This document shows positions 8,091 to 17,973 of a stretch of 64,000 nucleotides of DNA, one piece after another. How positions within the stretch are numbered: the first letter of the stretch is position 1; every line of letters starts with the position of its first letter. The notes beneath the pieces are model-generated. The model worked only from the letters and a program-made list of their open reading frames with translations, was not told where the DNA came from and ran no database searches. The position numbers were made by a program, and so were the translations under genes. Source of the DNA: Polynucleobacter sp. MG-27-Goln-C1 (GTDB lineage Bacteria; Pseudomonadota; Gammaproteobacteria; Burkholderiales; Burkholderiaceae); contig NZ_JACVPM010000002.1 of assembly GCF_018881905.1 (NCBI RefSeq), positions 682,001 to 746,000 of the forward strand, given 5' to 3'.

Positions 8091-9455
8091 TTAAGGCTTG
8101 CCGCGACTGGCGGCTTGCTCTTCGAGGCGATGTTCCAGATAGTGAATGCTGGTGCCGCCCTCTATAAAGTTCGGATCGAGCATGAGTTCGCGATGTAGAG
8201 GTACGTTGGTTGTAATGCCATCAATCACCATTTCAGAGAGCGCAATTTGCATACGACGAATCGCTTGTTCGCGAGTATTGCCGTAAGAAATCAGCTTACC
8301 GATCATGGAATCGTAATTAGATGGCACAACATAACCACTGTAGGCATGTGAGTCGACACGAATTCCAGGGCCACCTGGCATGTGGAACGAACCAATTTTT
8401 CCTGGGCTTGGTGTGAACTTAAACGGATCTTCTGCATTCAAACGACATTCAATGGCGTGACCACGGAAAACAATGTCTTTCTGGCGATAGCTGAGTTTTA
8501 AGCCTGCAGCAATACGAATTTGCTCCTGAACAATATCCACCCCAGTAATCATTTCGGTGACTGGGTGCTCCACTTGAACGCGGGTATTCATCTCAATAAA
8601 GAAGAATTCACCATCTTCGTACAAGAATTCGAAGGTACCAGCGCCACGGTAGCCAATTTTTCTACAAGCTTCTGCACAGCGCTCACCAATCTTTGCAATC
8701 AAGCGACGATCAATGCCCGGTGCTGGAGCTTCTTCAATCACTTTTTGGTGGCGACGTTGCATTGAGCAGTCACGCTCACCTAACCAAATGGCATTGCCAT
8801 GGGTGTCGGCCAAAATCTGGATCTCTACGTGGCGTGGCTTCTCAAGAAACTTCTCCATATAGACTTCTGGGTTGCCGAAAGCGCGACCTGCTTCTTCTTT
8901 GGTCATGTTGACAGCATTTAGTAATGCGGCTTCGGTGTGTACTACGCGCATACCGCGACCGCCACCACCGCCTGCAGCTTTAATGATGACTGGGTAACCC
9001 ACCTTTTTTGCGGTAGCAATAATTTCTTTTGGATTGTCAGGCAATGCGCCTTCAGATCCAGGAACGCAAGGAACGCCCGCTTTGATCATGGCGCGCTTAG
9101 CTGAAACCTTATCGCCCATCAGGCGAATTGAGGCAGCAGTTGGGCCAATGAATGCAAAACCTGATTTCTCAACACGTTCAGCAAAGTCGGCATTCTCAGA
9201 GAGAAAGCCATAGCCTGGGTGAATCGCTTCAGCATCCGTTACTTCCGCCGCAGAAATGATGGCGGGCATATTGAGGTAGCTTAGTGGTGAGGGGGCAGGC
9301 CCGATGCAGACAGCTTCGTCTGCAAGCTTCACGTATTTGGCTTCTTTATCTGCGGTTGAGAACACCACCACAGTTTTAATTCCCAACTCGCGACATGCGC
9401 GTTGGATACGGAGAGCAATTTCTCCGCGATTGGCAATCAGAATCTTATCGAACAT
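8091..9455 (-). CDS. accC: Acetyl-CoA carboxylase, biotin carboxylase subunit
   Basis: The ATP-grasp enzyme that carboxylates biotin on AccB, the first step of malonyl-CoA formation. At 454 residues it has the normal length. Visible are the glycine-rich ATP loop AAGGGGGRG (160-168) and the catalytic block [10 protein letters not shown] (288-297), with E288, R292 and E296. The order on the minus strand is aroQ, accB, accC, prmA fusion, the classic Burkholderiales arrangement. It lies 52 nt after accB. Carboxyltransferase genes accA and accD are not in the window. Confidence 0.97.
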   Translation of the reverse strand: MFDKILIANRGEIALRIQRACRELGIKTVVVFSTADKEAKYVKLADEAVCIGPAPSPLSYLNMPAIISAAEVTDAEAIHPGYGFLSENADFAERVEKSGFAFIGPTAASIRLMGDKVSAKRAMIKAGVPCVPGSEGALPDNPKEIIATAKKVGYPVIIKAAGGGGGRGMRVVHTEAALLNAVNMTKEEAGRAFGNPEVYMEKFLEKPRHVEIQILADTHGNAIWLGERDCSMQRRHQKVIEEAPAPGIDRRLIAKIGERCAEACRKIGYRGAGTFEFLYEDGEFFFIEMNTRVQVEHPVTEMITGVDIVQEQIRIAAGLKLSYRQKDIVFRGHAIECRLNAEDPFKFTPSPGKIGSFHMPGGPGIRVDSHAYSGYVVPSNYDSMIGKLISYGNTREQAIRRMQIALSEMVIDGITTNVPLHRELMLDPNFIEGGTSIHYLEHRLEEQAASRGKP

Positions 9456-9507
9456 GTCGGCTCTGAGTTAAGTAACAGTGGATTGGAGTAGATCTAAGGG
9501 AGATCTA

Positions 9508-9972
9508 TTAAGCGATGATGAATAGCGGCTGATCAAACTCAACACCTTGGCCGTTTTCACACAGAATTTGCTTGATGACACCGGCTTGCTCAGATTCGAT
9601 CTCGTTGAGGAGCTTCATTGCTTCAATGATGCACAGCGTTTGACCAACTTTGACTGTATCGCCAACTTTGACAAAGTCTGGAGACTCAGGATTTGGAGCG
9701 CGATAGAAGGTTCCCACCATTGGTGAGCGAGCTACAAAGCCAGTTTCAGCAGGCGCTTCTTCGGCAGCTGGTGCAGCAACAGCTGGTGTAGCTGCAGGAG
9801 CGGCTTGCATTGCCTGAACCGGTGCTGGATTAGCGTAAACCACTTGACCGGCAGGAGCTGGAGATCCGGCATTCACAATGCGAACACGATCTTCACCTTC
9901 ATTCACTTCTAATTCAGAAATTCCTGATTCAGAAACGAGGTCGATTAGGGTTTTTAGTTTTCTCAAGTCCAT
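9508..9972 (-). CDS. accB: Acetyl-CoA carboxylase, biotin carboxyl carrier protein
   Basis: 154 residues. An N-terminal helical part (1-35) is followed by an Ala/Pro-rich flexible linker (36-75). The biotinyl domain has the [10 protein letters not shown] motif, in which K120 is the biotinylated lysine. The thumb found in AccB-type BCCP is suggested by the [18 protein letters not shown] segment. It carries the carboxybiotin between AccC and the carboxyltransferase. It sits between aroQ and accC in the same operon, with 36 nt to aroQ. Confidence 0.97.
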   Translation of the reverse strand: MDLRKLKTLIDLVSESGISELEVNEGEDRVRIVNAGSPAPAGQVVYANPAPVQAMQAAPAATPAVAAPAAEEAPAETGFVARSPMVGTFYRAPNPESPDFVKVGDTVKVGQTLCIIEAMKLLNEIESEQAGVIKQILCENGQGVEFDQPLFIIA

Positions 9973-10008
9973 GGAAAGGCTTCCTCTCTTGTAATTCTTA
10001 ATTAATCT

Positions 10009-10458
10009 TTATTTTTGCAAACGCGCAATTGCTGCCTGCAAGGCTAATTCGTATCCAATCGCTCCCAATCCACAGATCACGCCAGTAGCGATATCGGATA
10101 GATAAGAGTGTTTGCGGAATTCTTCACGCTGATGAATATTGGATAGATGAACTTCCGTGAATGGGATAGCAACCCCAGCCAAGGCATCGCGTAAGGCAAC
10201 ACTAGTATGCGTAAAGGCACCCGGATTGATGATGATGAAATCCACCCCATCTTGTTTGGCCTTTTGAACTCGGTCAATCAGCTCGCCTTCGTGATTACTT
10301 TGGAAGGTGGATAAATCGACAGAGTGAGACTTGGCGATCGTGCCAAGCTTTGTATGAATATCTTCTAAGGTGGTTTTACCGTAAACCTCTGGCTCACGGG
10401 TGCCCAACAGATTGAGGTTGGGGCCTTGGATAACGAGAATTGAAGTATTTTTCGACAT
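10009..10458 (-). CDS. aroQ: 3-dehydroquinate dehydratase, type II
   Basis: Converts 3-dehydroquinate to 3-dehydroshikimate in the shikimate pathway; aroE for the next step is also in this window. The 149-residue length fits the dodecameric type II family. Diagnostic motifs are [16 protein letters not shown] (Y26 is the catalytic tyrosine), the SNHEGELID substrate loop, NPGAFTHTS and EVHLSNI. It is the first gene of the minus-strand aroQ-accB-accC set, so the promoter should lie in 10459-10560. No strong -35/-10 pair is obvious there. Confidence 0.97.
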   Translation of the reverse strand: MSKNTSILVIQGPNLNLLGTREPEVYGKTTLEDIHTKLGTIAKSHSVDLSTFQSNHEGELIDRVQKAKQDGVDFIIINPGAFTHTSVALRDALAGVAIPFTEVHLSNIHQREEFRKHSYLSDIATGVICGLGAIGYELALQAAIARLQK

Positions 10459-10707
10459 AAATCGATATTTTTAGAGGCAGTTAGGTTTAATTACGTTAAT
10501 AAAGTGCTTCTCTAAAACTGTGTACTTCATGAAGAATCCTCTTCACCAAGTACTGGGAAAGTATACCCCCAGACTCTGGTGAGAAGTCCAAAAAATGGAC
10601 CATCAATCAGCAATTTTTAGGATTTTAAGAGCAGATATTGCAAGGTTTGGGTAAGAAATGCCTAATTCTTACCCATATTCTGAATGCTCAATGGCATTTA
10701 AAATATC
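10459..10707. other. Intergenic region upstream of aroQ
   Basis: About 250 bases separating aroQ from the TlpA-like gene, both on the minus strand. It must hold the aroQ promoter. It contains a 9-bp inverted repeat (GGGTAAGAA 10649-10657 / TTCTTACCC 10666-10674) just after the TlpA-like gene, without a T tract on either strand, and a smaller hairpin (GTCCA/TGGAC around 10588-10602). No gene is seen. Confidence 0.5.
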
Positions 10708-11235
10708 TTATAAAGCCGATTTAATGGCTTTTCTGAGCTCTTCTTCGCTTATCTTGCCTAATTTGCTGCTTGTAGCTTTACCTTGGGTATTAATGATGAT
10801 GGTGTATGGAAGGGCGCCTTGGCTATTCCCCATTTGCTTGGATAAATTACTGCCCTCTAGCCCGCCAATGACGATAGGATAAGAAACTGGGGTTTTTTCT
10901 AGGAATTCGCGAATATTAGAGGGTGAATCGATACCGATGCCGACAAATAAGACATTTTGAGCCTTAAACTCCGCCTGCAATTTGTCTAAAGTCGGCATTT
11001 CTTCAACACATGGAGGGCACCAAGAGGCCCAAAAGTTCACTACCAGGACTTTTCCTCGCCATTGTTCAGTATCAGCTGATTTTCCATCAGGCGTTTGCCA
11101 TGGGTTGGCAAAAAAGGCTTTGATAGCGGGGTCACTTGCGAGACCTGTTTTGTAAATCCATTGCGAAGTGAGGACTCCCGCAACGAGCGCTGCGAGACTA
11201 ATTGCGATGATGCTAATCCACTGTCTTCGGTTCAT
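10708..11235 (-). CDS. TlpA/ResA-like membrane-anchored thiol-disulfide reductase
   Basis: 175 residues with an uncleaved N-terminal membrane anchor (about 8-23) and a periplasmic thioredoxin fold. The active site is WASWCPPC (C73 and C76), followed by the conserved VEEMPTLDKL helix. The cis-proline lies in the SYPIVIGG area. Such proteins keep periplasmic cysteines reduced, often for cytochrome c haem attachment. No cytochrome maturation genes are adjacent, so the client is unknown. It is divergent from mpl, with start codons only 26 nt apart. Confidence 0.9.
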   Translation of the reverse strand: MNRRQWISIIAISLAALVAGVLTSQWIYKTGLASDPAIKAFFANPWQTPDGKSADTEQWRGKVLVVNFWASWCPPCVEEMPTLDKLQAEFKAQNVLFVGIGIDSPSNIREFLEKTPVSYPIVIGGLEGSNLSKQMGNSQGALPYTIIINTQGKATSSKLGKISEEELRKAIKSAL

Positions 11236-11249
11236 TGCTACTCCTTAGC

Positions 11250-11255
11250 TAAAAT
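11250..11255 (+). promoter_or_regulatory. -10-like TAAAAT directly before mpl
   Basis: TAAAAT ends 6 nt before the mpl ATG, so transcription from it would begin at or next to the start codon, and no Shine-Dalgarno site fits. A convincing -35 is not seen. Confidence 0.4.
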
Positions 11256-11261
11256 TCCCCA

Positions 11262-12671
11262 ATGCATATTCATATCTTGGGCATTTGCGGTACTTTCATG
11301 GGCGGCATTGCCGCAATCGCTCGGCAGGCCGGACATCGTGTAACTGGCTGTGATGCCAACGTGTATCCACCAATGAGTACTCAGCTTGAGGCGCAGGGCA
11401 TTGAGCTCATCGAGGGATTCTCGCCCGACCAATTATTACAGTTTGAGACGATGCCGGATTTATTTGTAATCGGCAACGTCGTTTCTCGTGGCAATCCGTT
11501 GATGGAAGCCATTCTTAATCAGGGACTTCCTTACACATCTGGACCACAGTGGCTAGGTGAGCAAGCATTGTTTGATAGACATGTATTGGCTGTGGCTGGT
11601 ACGCACGGTAAAACAACCACCTCTGCCATGTTGGCGTGGATTTTAGAATTCAATGACTACAAGCCGGGTTATTTAATTGGTGGAGTGCCATTGAATTTCA
11701 CGGTATCTGCTCGCTTAGGTGAGAGTAAATACTTTGTGATCGAAGCAGATGAATACGACACCGCGTTTTTTGATAAGCGTAGTAAGTTTGTTCACTATCG
11801 TCCGCGCACTGCGTTATTAAATAATCTTGAGTTTGATCACGCTGATATCTTTGCTGATCTTGCTGCAATCGAAACACAGTTTCATCATTTGGTACGTACG
11901 GTACCGGGTAATGGTCTTGTTGTGGTCAATGGTGAAGAGCCCGCTCTGGAGAGGGTGATCGCGCGAGGTGCTTGGGCGCCTGTTGAAAAGTTTGGGCAAG
12001 ATAAAAACAATGCCTGGTCTTTAATTTCTCAAGCGGCGGATGGCTTCATTGTTTTGCAAGATGGCAAAGAGCTTACAACGGTTGCATGGGCTCCGGACTC
12101 CGGCGTCATGGGCCGACACAATCAACTCAATGCATTGGCAGCCATTGCATCCGCAAATCACATTGGCATTGCACCGACTGATGCAGCGCGTGCGCTTGCT
12201 GAGTTCAAAAATGTGAAGCGCCGTTTAGAAACAATTGGTGTAGCAAATGAAGTGACGGTCTACGATGATTTTGCACATCACCCCACAGCGATTATTACTA
12301 CGGTAGATGGATTGCGTCGACGTGTGGGTGAGTCCCGAATTTTGGCGGTGCTGGAGCCACGTTCTAATACGATGAAACTCGGAGTGATGAAAGCTCAGCT
12401 ACCCAATAGTCTGGAGGCGGCCGACAAGATTTTTGCTTATGGCGCTAGTGCCGGTAAAGATTCTTTGGGTTGGGATTTAAACGAAGTTTTAGCCCCATTA
12501 AATACAAAGAGTGACGATCGTGCTGCAGCCTTTGATGACCTATCCGCTTTGGTTAAGGCGGTTGCAAATGAAGCAAAGCCAGGAGATCACATTTTGGTGA
12601 TGAGTAATGGCGGTTTTGGTGGCGTGCACCAAAAAATATTGACCGCAATACAAAAGAAAGCAAAGCAATGA
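11262..12671 (+). CDS. mpl: UDP-N-acetylmuramate:L-alanyl-gamma-D-glutamyl-meso-diaminopimelate ligase
   Basis: Recycles the murein tripeptide by ligating it to UDP-MurNAc in the cytoplasm, downstream of AmpD action. The 469-residue Mur-ligase fold begins with a Rossmann start ([12 protein letters not shown]) and has the ATP P-loop GTHGKTTT (113-120). The central domain carries [13 protein letters not shown] and [11 protein letters not shown]. The C-terminal domain has [11 protein letters not shown]. The family call Mpl rather than MurC comes from the GICGTFMGG start and the [16 protein letters not shown] motif. It overlaps the next gene by 4 nt (ATGA). Confidence 0.96.
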   Translation: MHIHILGICGTFMGGIAAIARQAGHRVTGCDANVYPPMSTQLEAQGIELIEGFSPDQLLQFETMPDLFVIGNVVSRGNPLMEAILNQGLPYTSGPQWLGEQALFDRHVLAVAGTHGKTTTSAMLAWILEFNDYKPGYLIGGVPLNFTVSARLGESKYFVIEADEYDTAFFDKRSKFVHYRPRTALLNNLEFDHADIFADLAAIETQFHHLVRTVPGNGLVVVNGEEPALERVIARGAWAPVEKFGQDKNNAWSLISQAADGFIVLQDGKELTTVAWAPDSGVMGRHNQLNALAAIASANHIGIAPTDAARALAEFKNVKRRLETIGVANEVTVYDDFAHHPTAIITTVDGLRRRVGESRILAVLEPRSNTMKLGVMKAQLPNSLEAADKIFAYGASAGKDSLGWDLNEVLAPLNTKSDDRAAAFDDLSALVKAVANEAKPGDHILVMSNGGFGGVHQKILTAIQKKAKQ

Positions 12672-13402
12672 GCATGAGATTAAAAGATAAAGTAGCCATC
12701 ATTACTGGGGCCGCAAAAGGCATTGGTTTCGCAACGGCAAAGCGCTTTGCGCAAGAAGGTGCGAAAGTCATGATTGCAGATGTGAACCCTGAGGCAGTGA
12801 AGGCTGCAGTCGATCTCATTCCAGGCTCAGAAGCCTATGTTATGAATGTGACTGATCGCGCAAGTATTGAAGCGGCTGTTGATCAAATCATGCAACGTCA
12901 CGGGCGCATTGATATCTTGATTAACAATGCGGGCATCACACAAGATGCCCGCTTAGTCAAAATGACGGAAGCACAATTTGATACGGTGATTGATGTCAAT
13001 TTGAAGGGTGTATTCAATTGCACGCAATTAGTAGTGCCGCACATGTTGGAGGCAGGCAAGGGCGCTGTCGTCAATGCTTCAAGTGTTGTCGGTATCTATG
13101 GAAACTTTGGCCAGACAAATTATTCCGCTACGAAATTTGGTGTCATTGGTTTTACTAAAACTTGGGCGCGTGAATTGGGTGCAAAAGGTATTCGGGTAAA
13201 TGCAGTGTGCCCAGGCTTTATTGCTACTGAGATGGTCAAAGCCATGCCAGAAAATATTCTGAAAGATATTGAAAGACGCAGCTGGTTAGGCCGCTTAGGT
13301 ACTCCAGAAGAAATGGCGAACGTGTATTTATTCTTAGCGAGCGATGAAGCTAGCTATGTCAATGGCGTTGCACTTGAGGCCAGCGGCGGGATTTCTCTCT
13401 AA
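12668..13402 (+). CDS. Short-chain dehydrogenase, FabG-like 3-oxoacyl-ACP/acyl-CoA reductase
   Basis: A 244-residue classical SDR with NAD(P)-binding TGAAKGIG (13-20), NNAG (86-89) and the catalytic set S139, Y152 and K156 (NYSATK). It resembles FabG, but canonical fabG sits with the fab cluster, which is not here. This is likely a paralogue acting on 3-oxoacyl-ACP or acetoacetyl-CoA. Its start overlaps the mpl stop by ATGA, and a second ATG two codons later is possible. The next gene begins 2 nt after its stop, so translation is probably coupled. Confidence 0.85.
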   Translation: MSMRLKDKVAIITGAAKGIGFATAKRFAQEGAKVMIADVNPEAVKAAVDLIPGSEAYVMNVTDRASIEAAVDQIMQRHGRIDILINNAGITQDARLVKMTEAQFDTVIDVNLKGVFNCTQLVVPHMLEAGKGAVVNASSVVGIYGNFGQTNYSATKFGVIGFTKTWARELGAKGIRVNAVCPGFIATEMVKAMPENILKDIERRSWLGRLGTPEEMANVYLFLASDEASYVNGVALEASGGISL

Positions 13403-13404
13403 GC

Positions 13405-15393
13405 ATGCATCTTTTATATGAAGAGGGTGGTGACATCAAGGTCGCCACAGTCCAGTCCGCCTCGGGTGCTGGAGATGCTGAATCTTGGCAGGCGACGAGC
13501 CTGTCCGGGAAAAAGATCAAACTAAAAGCCAAAGAAGTTTGGCTACGCTTTGAAAAGCCAGAACCACAAGCATTAATGGATGAGGCAAATACTTTATCTA
13601 AGGAGATTGATCTGCAGTTCTTATGGGATTGCGCGCCTGAAGAAGAGTTTGGTTTGGTTGATGTGGCACATGAGTACTTTGGTGCACAAGCCAGCATCCC
13701 GCAACAGACGGCATTAGCTATCGCTCTGCAAGGAGCGCCAGTATTCTTTCGTCGCAAAGGGCGTGGGCGTTTTCAAAGGGCGCCGTTAGAGCAGCTGCAG
13801 GCTGGTCTGGCTGCGCTCGAGCGCAAGCAAAAAGAATTAGAGCAACAGGCTGCATGGCAAAAGGAGTTGATAGCGGGCGTGTTTCCAGAAACACTTCAGC
13901 CTCAAGCAAATCAACTTCTGTTTTCTCCGGATAAAAATACCACTGCCTACAAAGCATTGATTGCTGCCTGTACTGAATCAGGAGAATCACCTGCCCAATT
14001 GATGATCCGTTGTGGTGCGATTGATTCACCTTTGCAATATCACCAGGGGATGTTCTTAAAGGCGCACTTCCCTCGGGGCGCTGAACATGACCAGAGTTTG
14101 GTTGTTGAGCAAGCTGCATTAGATGCCGCTATTTCAGAATTACCTTTAGCTGAAGTGACTGCCTTCTCAATTGATGATTCAGGTACTACTGAAATTGACG
14201 ACGCTTTATCGGTGACTGCTCTTGAGGGTGGTGGGCATCGTATTGGCATTCATATCGCAGCGCCTGGTTTGGTGATCACTAAGGATGACGCTTTAGATAA
14301 GGTCGCGCGCACTCGTATGTCTACGGTGTATTTCCCTGGCGACAAGATTACGATGTTGCCCGACACAGTGATTTCGCAGTTCTCATTGGATGAGGGTGCC
14401 GCTCGCCCAGCTTTATCGATTTATGTGGACATCGATGCGGTTGGAGTCGTAGACAAAGAGACGCTGCAGTTGCGTGCTGAGATGGTCCCTATGGGAGCAA
14501 ATCTACGCTTAGAGAATTTAGAGCATCTAGTAACGGAAGAAAGTCTGGCTGATGAATCGTCTGACTATGCGTATCGTCAAGAGCTCGGTGTGCTGTGGGC
14601 CGCAGCAAAGCTATTGCATGCAGGGCGCCAGGAGCAACGAGTAGTAAATGGATTGCGTGCGGAGCAATTAGGTGTCTTGGATCCCAGCGCCTTAGCGAGA
14701 GACTTTCATTTTCAAATCAAAGAAATTGATGGTTCACAGCGGGTAGAAATTACTCCGCGCCAACGCGGTTCGATCTTAGATACCATCGTTGCTGAGTGGA
14801 TGATTTATTGCAATAGCGCTTCAGGGCGTTTGTTGGCAGATCATGGGATACCTGGTTTGTTCCGCACTCAAAAGGGCTGGGGTCCTTTGCGTACACGTAT
14901 GCAGACCACCCCTGGTCCTCATGAAGGATTGGGCTTGGATTACTACGCCTGGTGCACTTCACCACTGCGTCGTTATTCAGATTTAGTGAATCAGTGGCAG
15001 TTGATTTCGATAGCTAAGCATGGCATCACTGCCAAGATGGTGGCACCATTCCCACCTCGAGATGCCGCTTTAATGGGTATTGCCGCCGATTTTGAAGCTT
15101 GCTATTCAGCTTACGGTGAATACCAGGATCGCCTTGAGAAATATTGGTGCTTGCGCTGGGTTGCTCAGGGTGAAGCTCCTAAGCAAGTCTTTGTGAGACA
15201 TCTTAAGGAGGGTATGTCCCGAGTAGAGCCCGTGCCATTGCATCTACCGGTTCCAGAGTTGGCTACCCACCCACGTATGACTCGAGCTGAAGTGAGTATT
15301 GCTGATGTGGATCTTCTGCAGCTCACTGCGGGAGTACGAGTGCTTCATATCGAAACACCAGAAGTACCTGAGAGTGATGCAAATCCCACCTAA
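13405..15393 (+). CDS. RNB-domain exoribonuclease (RNase II/R superfamily)
   Basis: A 662-residue protein with an RNB catalytic domain, shorter than RNase R and not a standard RNase II. The metal-binding block is SIDDSGTTEIDDALSV (255-270). Compared with RNase II (D201, D207, D209, D210), the second acidic position is E263 while D257, D265 and D266 remain. This E variant is usual in the organelle/cyanobacterial-type subfamily, so activity is likely. The N-terminal 240 residues lack a clear cold-shock domain. Later RNB motifs such as TRMSTVYFPGD and the YAWCTSPLRRYSDLVNQ segment are intact. It probably trims RNA 3' ends in the cytoplasm. Confidence 0.9.
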   Translation: MHLLYEEGGDIKVATVQSASGAGDAESWQATSLSGKKIKLKAKEVWLRFEKPEPQALMDEANTLSKEIDLQFLWDCAPEEEFGLVDVAHEYFGAQASIPQQTALAIALQGAPVFFRRKGRGRFQRAPLEQLQAGLAALERKQKELEQQAAWQKELIAGVFPETLQPQANQLLFSPDKNTTAYKALIAACTESGESPAQLMIRCGAIDSPLQYHQGMFLKAHFPRGAEHDQSLVVEQAALDAAISELPLAEVTAFSIDDSGTTEIDDALSVTALEGGGHRIGIHIAAPGLVITKDDALDKVARTRMSTVYFPGDKITMLPDTVISQFSLDEGAARPALSIYVDIDAVGVVDKETLQLRAEMVPMGANLRLENLEHLVTEESLADESSDYAYRQELGVLWAAAKLLHAGRQEQRVVNGLRAEQLGVLDPSALARDFHFQIKEIDGSQRVEITPRQRGSILDTIVAEWMIYCNSASGRLLADHGIPGLFRTQKGWGPLRTRMQTTPGPHEGLGLDYYAWCTSPLRRYSDLVNQWQLISIAKHGITAKMVAPFPPRDAALMGIAADFEACYSAYGEYQDRLEKYWCLRWVAQGEAPKQVFVRHLKEGMSRVEPVPLHLPVPELATHPRMTRAEVSIADVDLLQLTAGVRVLHIETPEVPESDANPT

Positions 15394-16237
15394 GCTGACT
15401 CAGTTAGTTACTCGTTTAGATGGTAGTTGGCGCCGCTACCCATTTGGCTATGCCTTAGGACTCTCGATTTTGGCCCACCTGATCTTTTTATCGTTTCGCT
15501 GGGGGATGGGAGAAATAGAGAATCGTCGTTTAAATACGCCCCTAAGCGTTGTCTTAGTCAATGCTAGCAATCAGGTAGCGCCTAAGCAGGCGAATAAATT
15601 AGCTCAGGCAGATTTGCATGGGGGCGGCAATACCCCTAACCAGGATGCAAGCGCATTACACCGAGCAAGGCTTGGTGCAGATGCTCGCCTTGAAGTTTTG
15701 GAGAAACAACAAAAACAAATGCTGGCCAAGCTCGAAGCAGATCGGGCACTAGCGGGTGGTCGCAAAAGTGGTGATGAGAAAAAAACCATGTCGCAGTTGA
15801 ATTCTTTAGAAGCTGAGTTAGCGAAGCGTTTGCAAGTCAATGGCCGAGAGCCTCGTCGTAAGGTCTTGACGGGAGCTAGTACGAAGGCGGTTGTCTTTGC
15901 GCAGTATTACGATGCTATGCGTCAAAAGATTGAGGCTTATGGAAGCGCATTTTTCCCACGGGCTAATGGTAGGCCGCTGTATGGCAGCTTAGTGATTGTG
16001 GTGAGTGTAGATGCGCAAGGACGCATTGCCAATAATGGCCAGGGTAAAGATGGCTTAAGTATTGGGCGCAGCTCTGGCAATCCTGAGTTAGATCGCCAGG
16101 CCTTAGCGATTGTTCGAGCTTCCGCTCCCTTTGGAGTTTTCCCTGTGGAAATGCGCAATCAGATTGATATCCTGGATTGGGTGTCGACTTTTGATTTCAC
16201 AAGAGATGGATCCGATCGCTTGGATTTGCGTCCTTAA
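15377..16237 (+). CDS. TonB C-terminal-domain envelope protein
   Basis: 286 residues from the ATG at 15377, overlapping the ribonuclease stop by 17 nt; the open frame extends further upstream, but only inside that gene. One membrane segment near residues 25-41 is followed by a charged helical region (about 95-160, probable coiled coil). The C-terminal domain (about 195-275) has the TonB fold pattern: GSLVIVVSVDAQGRI and LDRQALAIVRASAPFGVFP. No exbB or exbD lies nearby. It may therefore serve a cell-envelope function of the TonB/TolA type rather than iron uptake. The membership is clear; the role is inferred. Confidence 0.8.
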   Translation: MQIPPKLTQLVTRLDGSWRRYPFGYALGLSILAHLIFLSFRWGMGEIENRRLNTPLSVVLVNASNQVAPKQANKLAQADLHGGGNTPNQDASALHRARLGADARLEVLEKQQKQMLAKLEADRALAGGRKSGDEKKTMSQLNSLEAELAKRLQVNGREPRRKVLTGASTKAVVFAQYYDAMRQKIEAYGSAFFPRANGRPLYGSLVIVVSVDAQGRIANNGQGKDGLSIGRSSGNPELDRQALAIVRASAPFGVFPVEMRNQIDILDWVSTFDFTRDGSDRLDLRP

Positions 16238-16263
16238 TTCAGCAGGCATCAATCAATTTCGCT

Positions 16264-16269
16264 TATCCT
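16264..16269 (+). promoter_or_regulatory. -10-like TATCCT before aroE
   Basis: TATCCT lies 9 nt before the aroE ATG, implying a leader of about 2 nt if used. No ribosome-binding site is visible between them. Confidence 0.3.
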
Positions 16270-16278
16270 GTAGTCACT

Positions 16279-17187
16279 ATGAGTCAAGCTACTTCCGCTG
16301 AGTTGCATACCGATCCCACTCAATTTCCTGGTGTGGACGTCTATGCGGTCGCGGGTAATCCGATCTCACACAGCAAATCGCCTGCTATTCATAAACGGTT
16401 CGCTGAGCAGTCACATCAAAAAATGTACTATGGACGTTTGCAGCCTGCGCTTGATGAATTTAAAACCGCTGCGCAATCTTTCTTTGCTGCTGGCGGTAAA
16501 GGTATGAATGTCACTGTTCCATTTAAGTTGGATGCCCAGGCACTGGCAGATGTATTAACGCCGCGTGCGCAGCTGGCTGGCGCTGTAAATACTTTGCGTA
16601 TTGAAGATGGAAAAATCTTTGGTGACAACACCGATGGGTCTGGTTTAGTCAGAGACCTATTAGCACAGGGCATTCAGATTAAAGGCTCCCGAATTCTATT
16701 ATTGGGGGCAGGTGGTGCTTCGCGTGGGGTGCTGGGTCCATTGCTAGAGCAATTGCCGAAAGAATTAATGATTGCCAATCGATCCAATGCCAAGGCTGAT
16801 GAATTGGTTCGCTTGTTTGGTAGCTTGGCTGGCTCACTGGGTGTTGCATTACGGTCAGTTTCTTTAAGTGATCTTGAAGATGCTGGGAAGACTACATCTC
16901 CTTTTGATCTCATTATTAATGCCACTGCTGCTGGTCTATCTGACGCATCACCAATTAGTGATGTGGCGGCAAGCAATATTTTTACTCCAAAATCTTTTGG
17001 CTATGACATGGTCTACGGCAAAGCTACTGCGTTTATGCAACAAGCATTACATCGCGGTGCACGGGTAAGCGATGGCTTGGGCATGCTAGTAGAGCAGGCT
17101 GCTGACGCCTTCTTGATTTGGCATGGCGCTACGCTTGCTGATGCGATTGATCCTCGCGCCGTATTGGCAGAGCTTCGCACTTCATAG
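16279..17187 (+). CDS. aroE: Shikimate dehydrogenase (NADP+)
   Basis: Reduces 3-dehydroshikimate to shikimate. The 302-residue enzyme has the substrate serines in NPISHSKSP (27-35), catalytic K83 in GMNVTVPFK, D119 in NTDG and the nucleotide loop LGAGGASRGV (142-151). Near the C-terminus DGLGMLVEQAADAF is the usual helix. The first 17 residues are a short extension compared with E. coli AroE. It is followed 17 nt later by mtgA in the same direction, a pairing common in Burkholderiales. Confidence 0.96.
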   Translation: MSQATSAELHTDPTQFPGVDVYAVAGNPISHSKSPAIHKRFAEQSHQKMYYGRLQPALDEFKTAAQSFFAAGGKGMNVTVPFKLDAQALADVLTPRAQLAGAVNTLRIEDGKIFGDNTDGSGLVRDLLAQGIQIKGSRILLLGAGGASRGVLGPLLEQLPKELMIANRSNAKADELVRLFGSLAGSLGVALRSVSLSDLEDAGKTTSPFDLIINATAAGLSDASPISDVAASNIFTPKSFGYDMVYGKATAFMQQALHRGARVSDGLGMLVEQAADAFLIWHGATLADAIDPRAVLAELRTS

Positions 17188-17204
17188 TTTCTAGCTAAGC
17201 TTCG

Positions 17205-17945
17205 ATGCGCTGGCTTTCTTATCTTCTGAAATGTTTGCTGGGTGGTTTTGTTGCCATGCAAATGTACTTTGTCATTCAGATTGGATTGTGGGTAGTGCTA
17301 GATCCAAGTAGCACTGCATTTCAGAGGGCGGAGCGTTGGCGGCTTTGTGGCTTGTCTTGGTCTTGCCCGGTACAGTCTTCTTGGGTTCCTTACGACAAAA
17401 TCGCGGCTAATCTCAAACGTGCGGTTTTGGTGAGTGAAGATGACATCTTCTTTCAGCATATGGGTGTGCGAGTGGAGGATATGCAAAAGGCATGGGCTAA
17501 AAATTCACAGCTAAATCAAAATGGCGGTAAAGCCAAAACTGCTTTACGTGGTGGTTCCACAATTACCCAGCAACTAGCGAAGAATCTTTTCCTCTCTTCA
17601 GAGCAGAATTATTTTCGCAAAGCTCAGGAGCTGATTATTACGGGCCTGCTTGAAGTAATACTGTCTAAGCAGAGGCTGTTCGAGATTTATCTCAATTCAG
17701 TAGAGTGGGGTGAGGGCATCTTTGGCATTGGCGCTGCCTCTCAACATTACTATGGAGTGAAGCCAGCATCGCTTGATCGCGAACAGGCGGCAGCATTAGC
17801 CTCTGCATTACCAGCTCCAAAGTGTTTCGACAAAGCGCAGTACTGCCGCAAAGCCAATATTCATTTCCCTACAAGACAAGACTTTATTTTGGAAAACATG
17901 GATAGAGTGGCTTTAACGCCCACCCCAAAACCAAAAGCGCGATAG
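17205..17945 (+). CDS. mtgA: Monofunctional biosynthetic peptidoglycan transglycosylase
   Basis: Polymerises lipid II into glycan strands at the periplasmic face of the inner membrane. 246 residues with an N-terminal membrane anchor (about 10-31) and a GT51 domain. The catalytic glutamate E78 is in the SEDDIFFQH block, and GGSTITQQLAKNLFL (116-130) and the FEIYLNSVEWGEGIFG block are the other family motifs. There is no transpeptidase domain. It fits with the other cell-wall genes here (ampD, mpl, uppP). Confidence 0.96.
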   Translation: MRWLSYLLKCLLGGFVAMQMYFVIQIGLWVVLDPSSTAFQRAERWRLCGLSWSCPVQSSWVPYDKIAANLKRAVLVSEDDIFFQHMGVRVEDMQKAWAKNSQLNQNGGKAKTALRGGSTITQQLAKNLFLSSEQNYFRKAQELIITGLLEVILSKQRLFEIYLNSVEWGEGIFGIGAASQHYYGVKPASLDREQAAALASALPAPKCFDKAQYCRKANIHFPTRQDFILENMDRVALTPTPKPKAR

Positions 17946-17973
17946 GTCTGCCGTAACTTGACCCAACTCCTTT

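Noticed and set aside
10649..10674. 9-bp inverted repeat after the TlpA-like gene as a terminator
   Set aside because: Neither strand has a T run after the stem, so it was kept only as a structure in the intergenic note.
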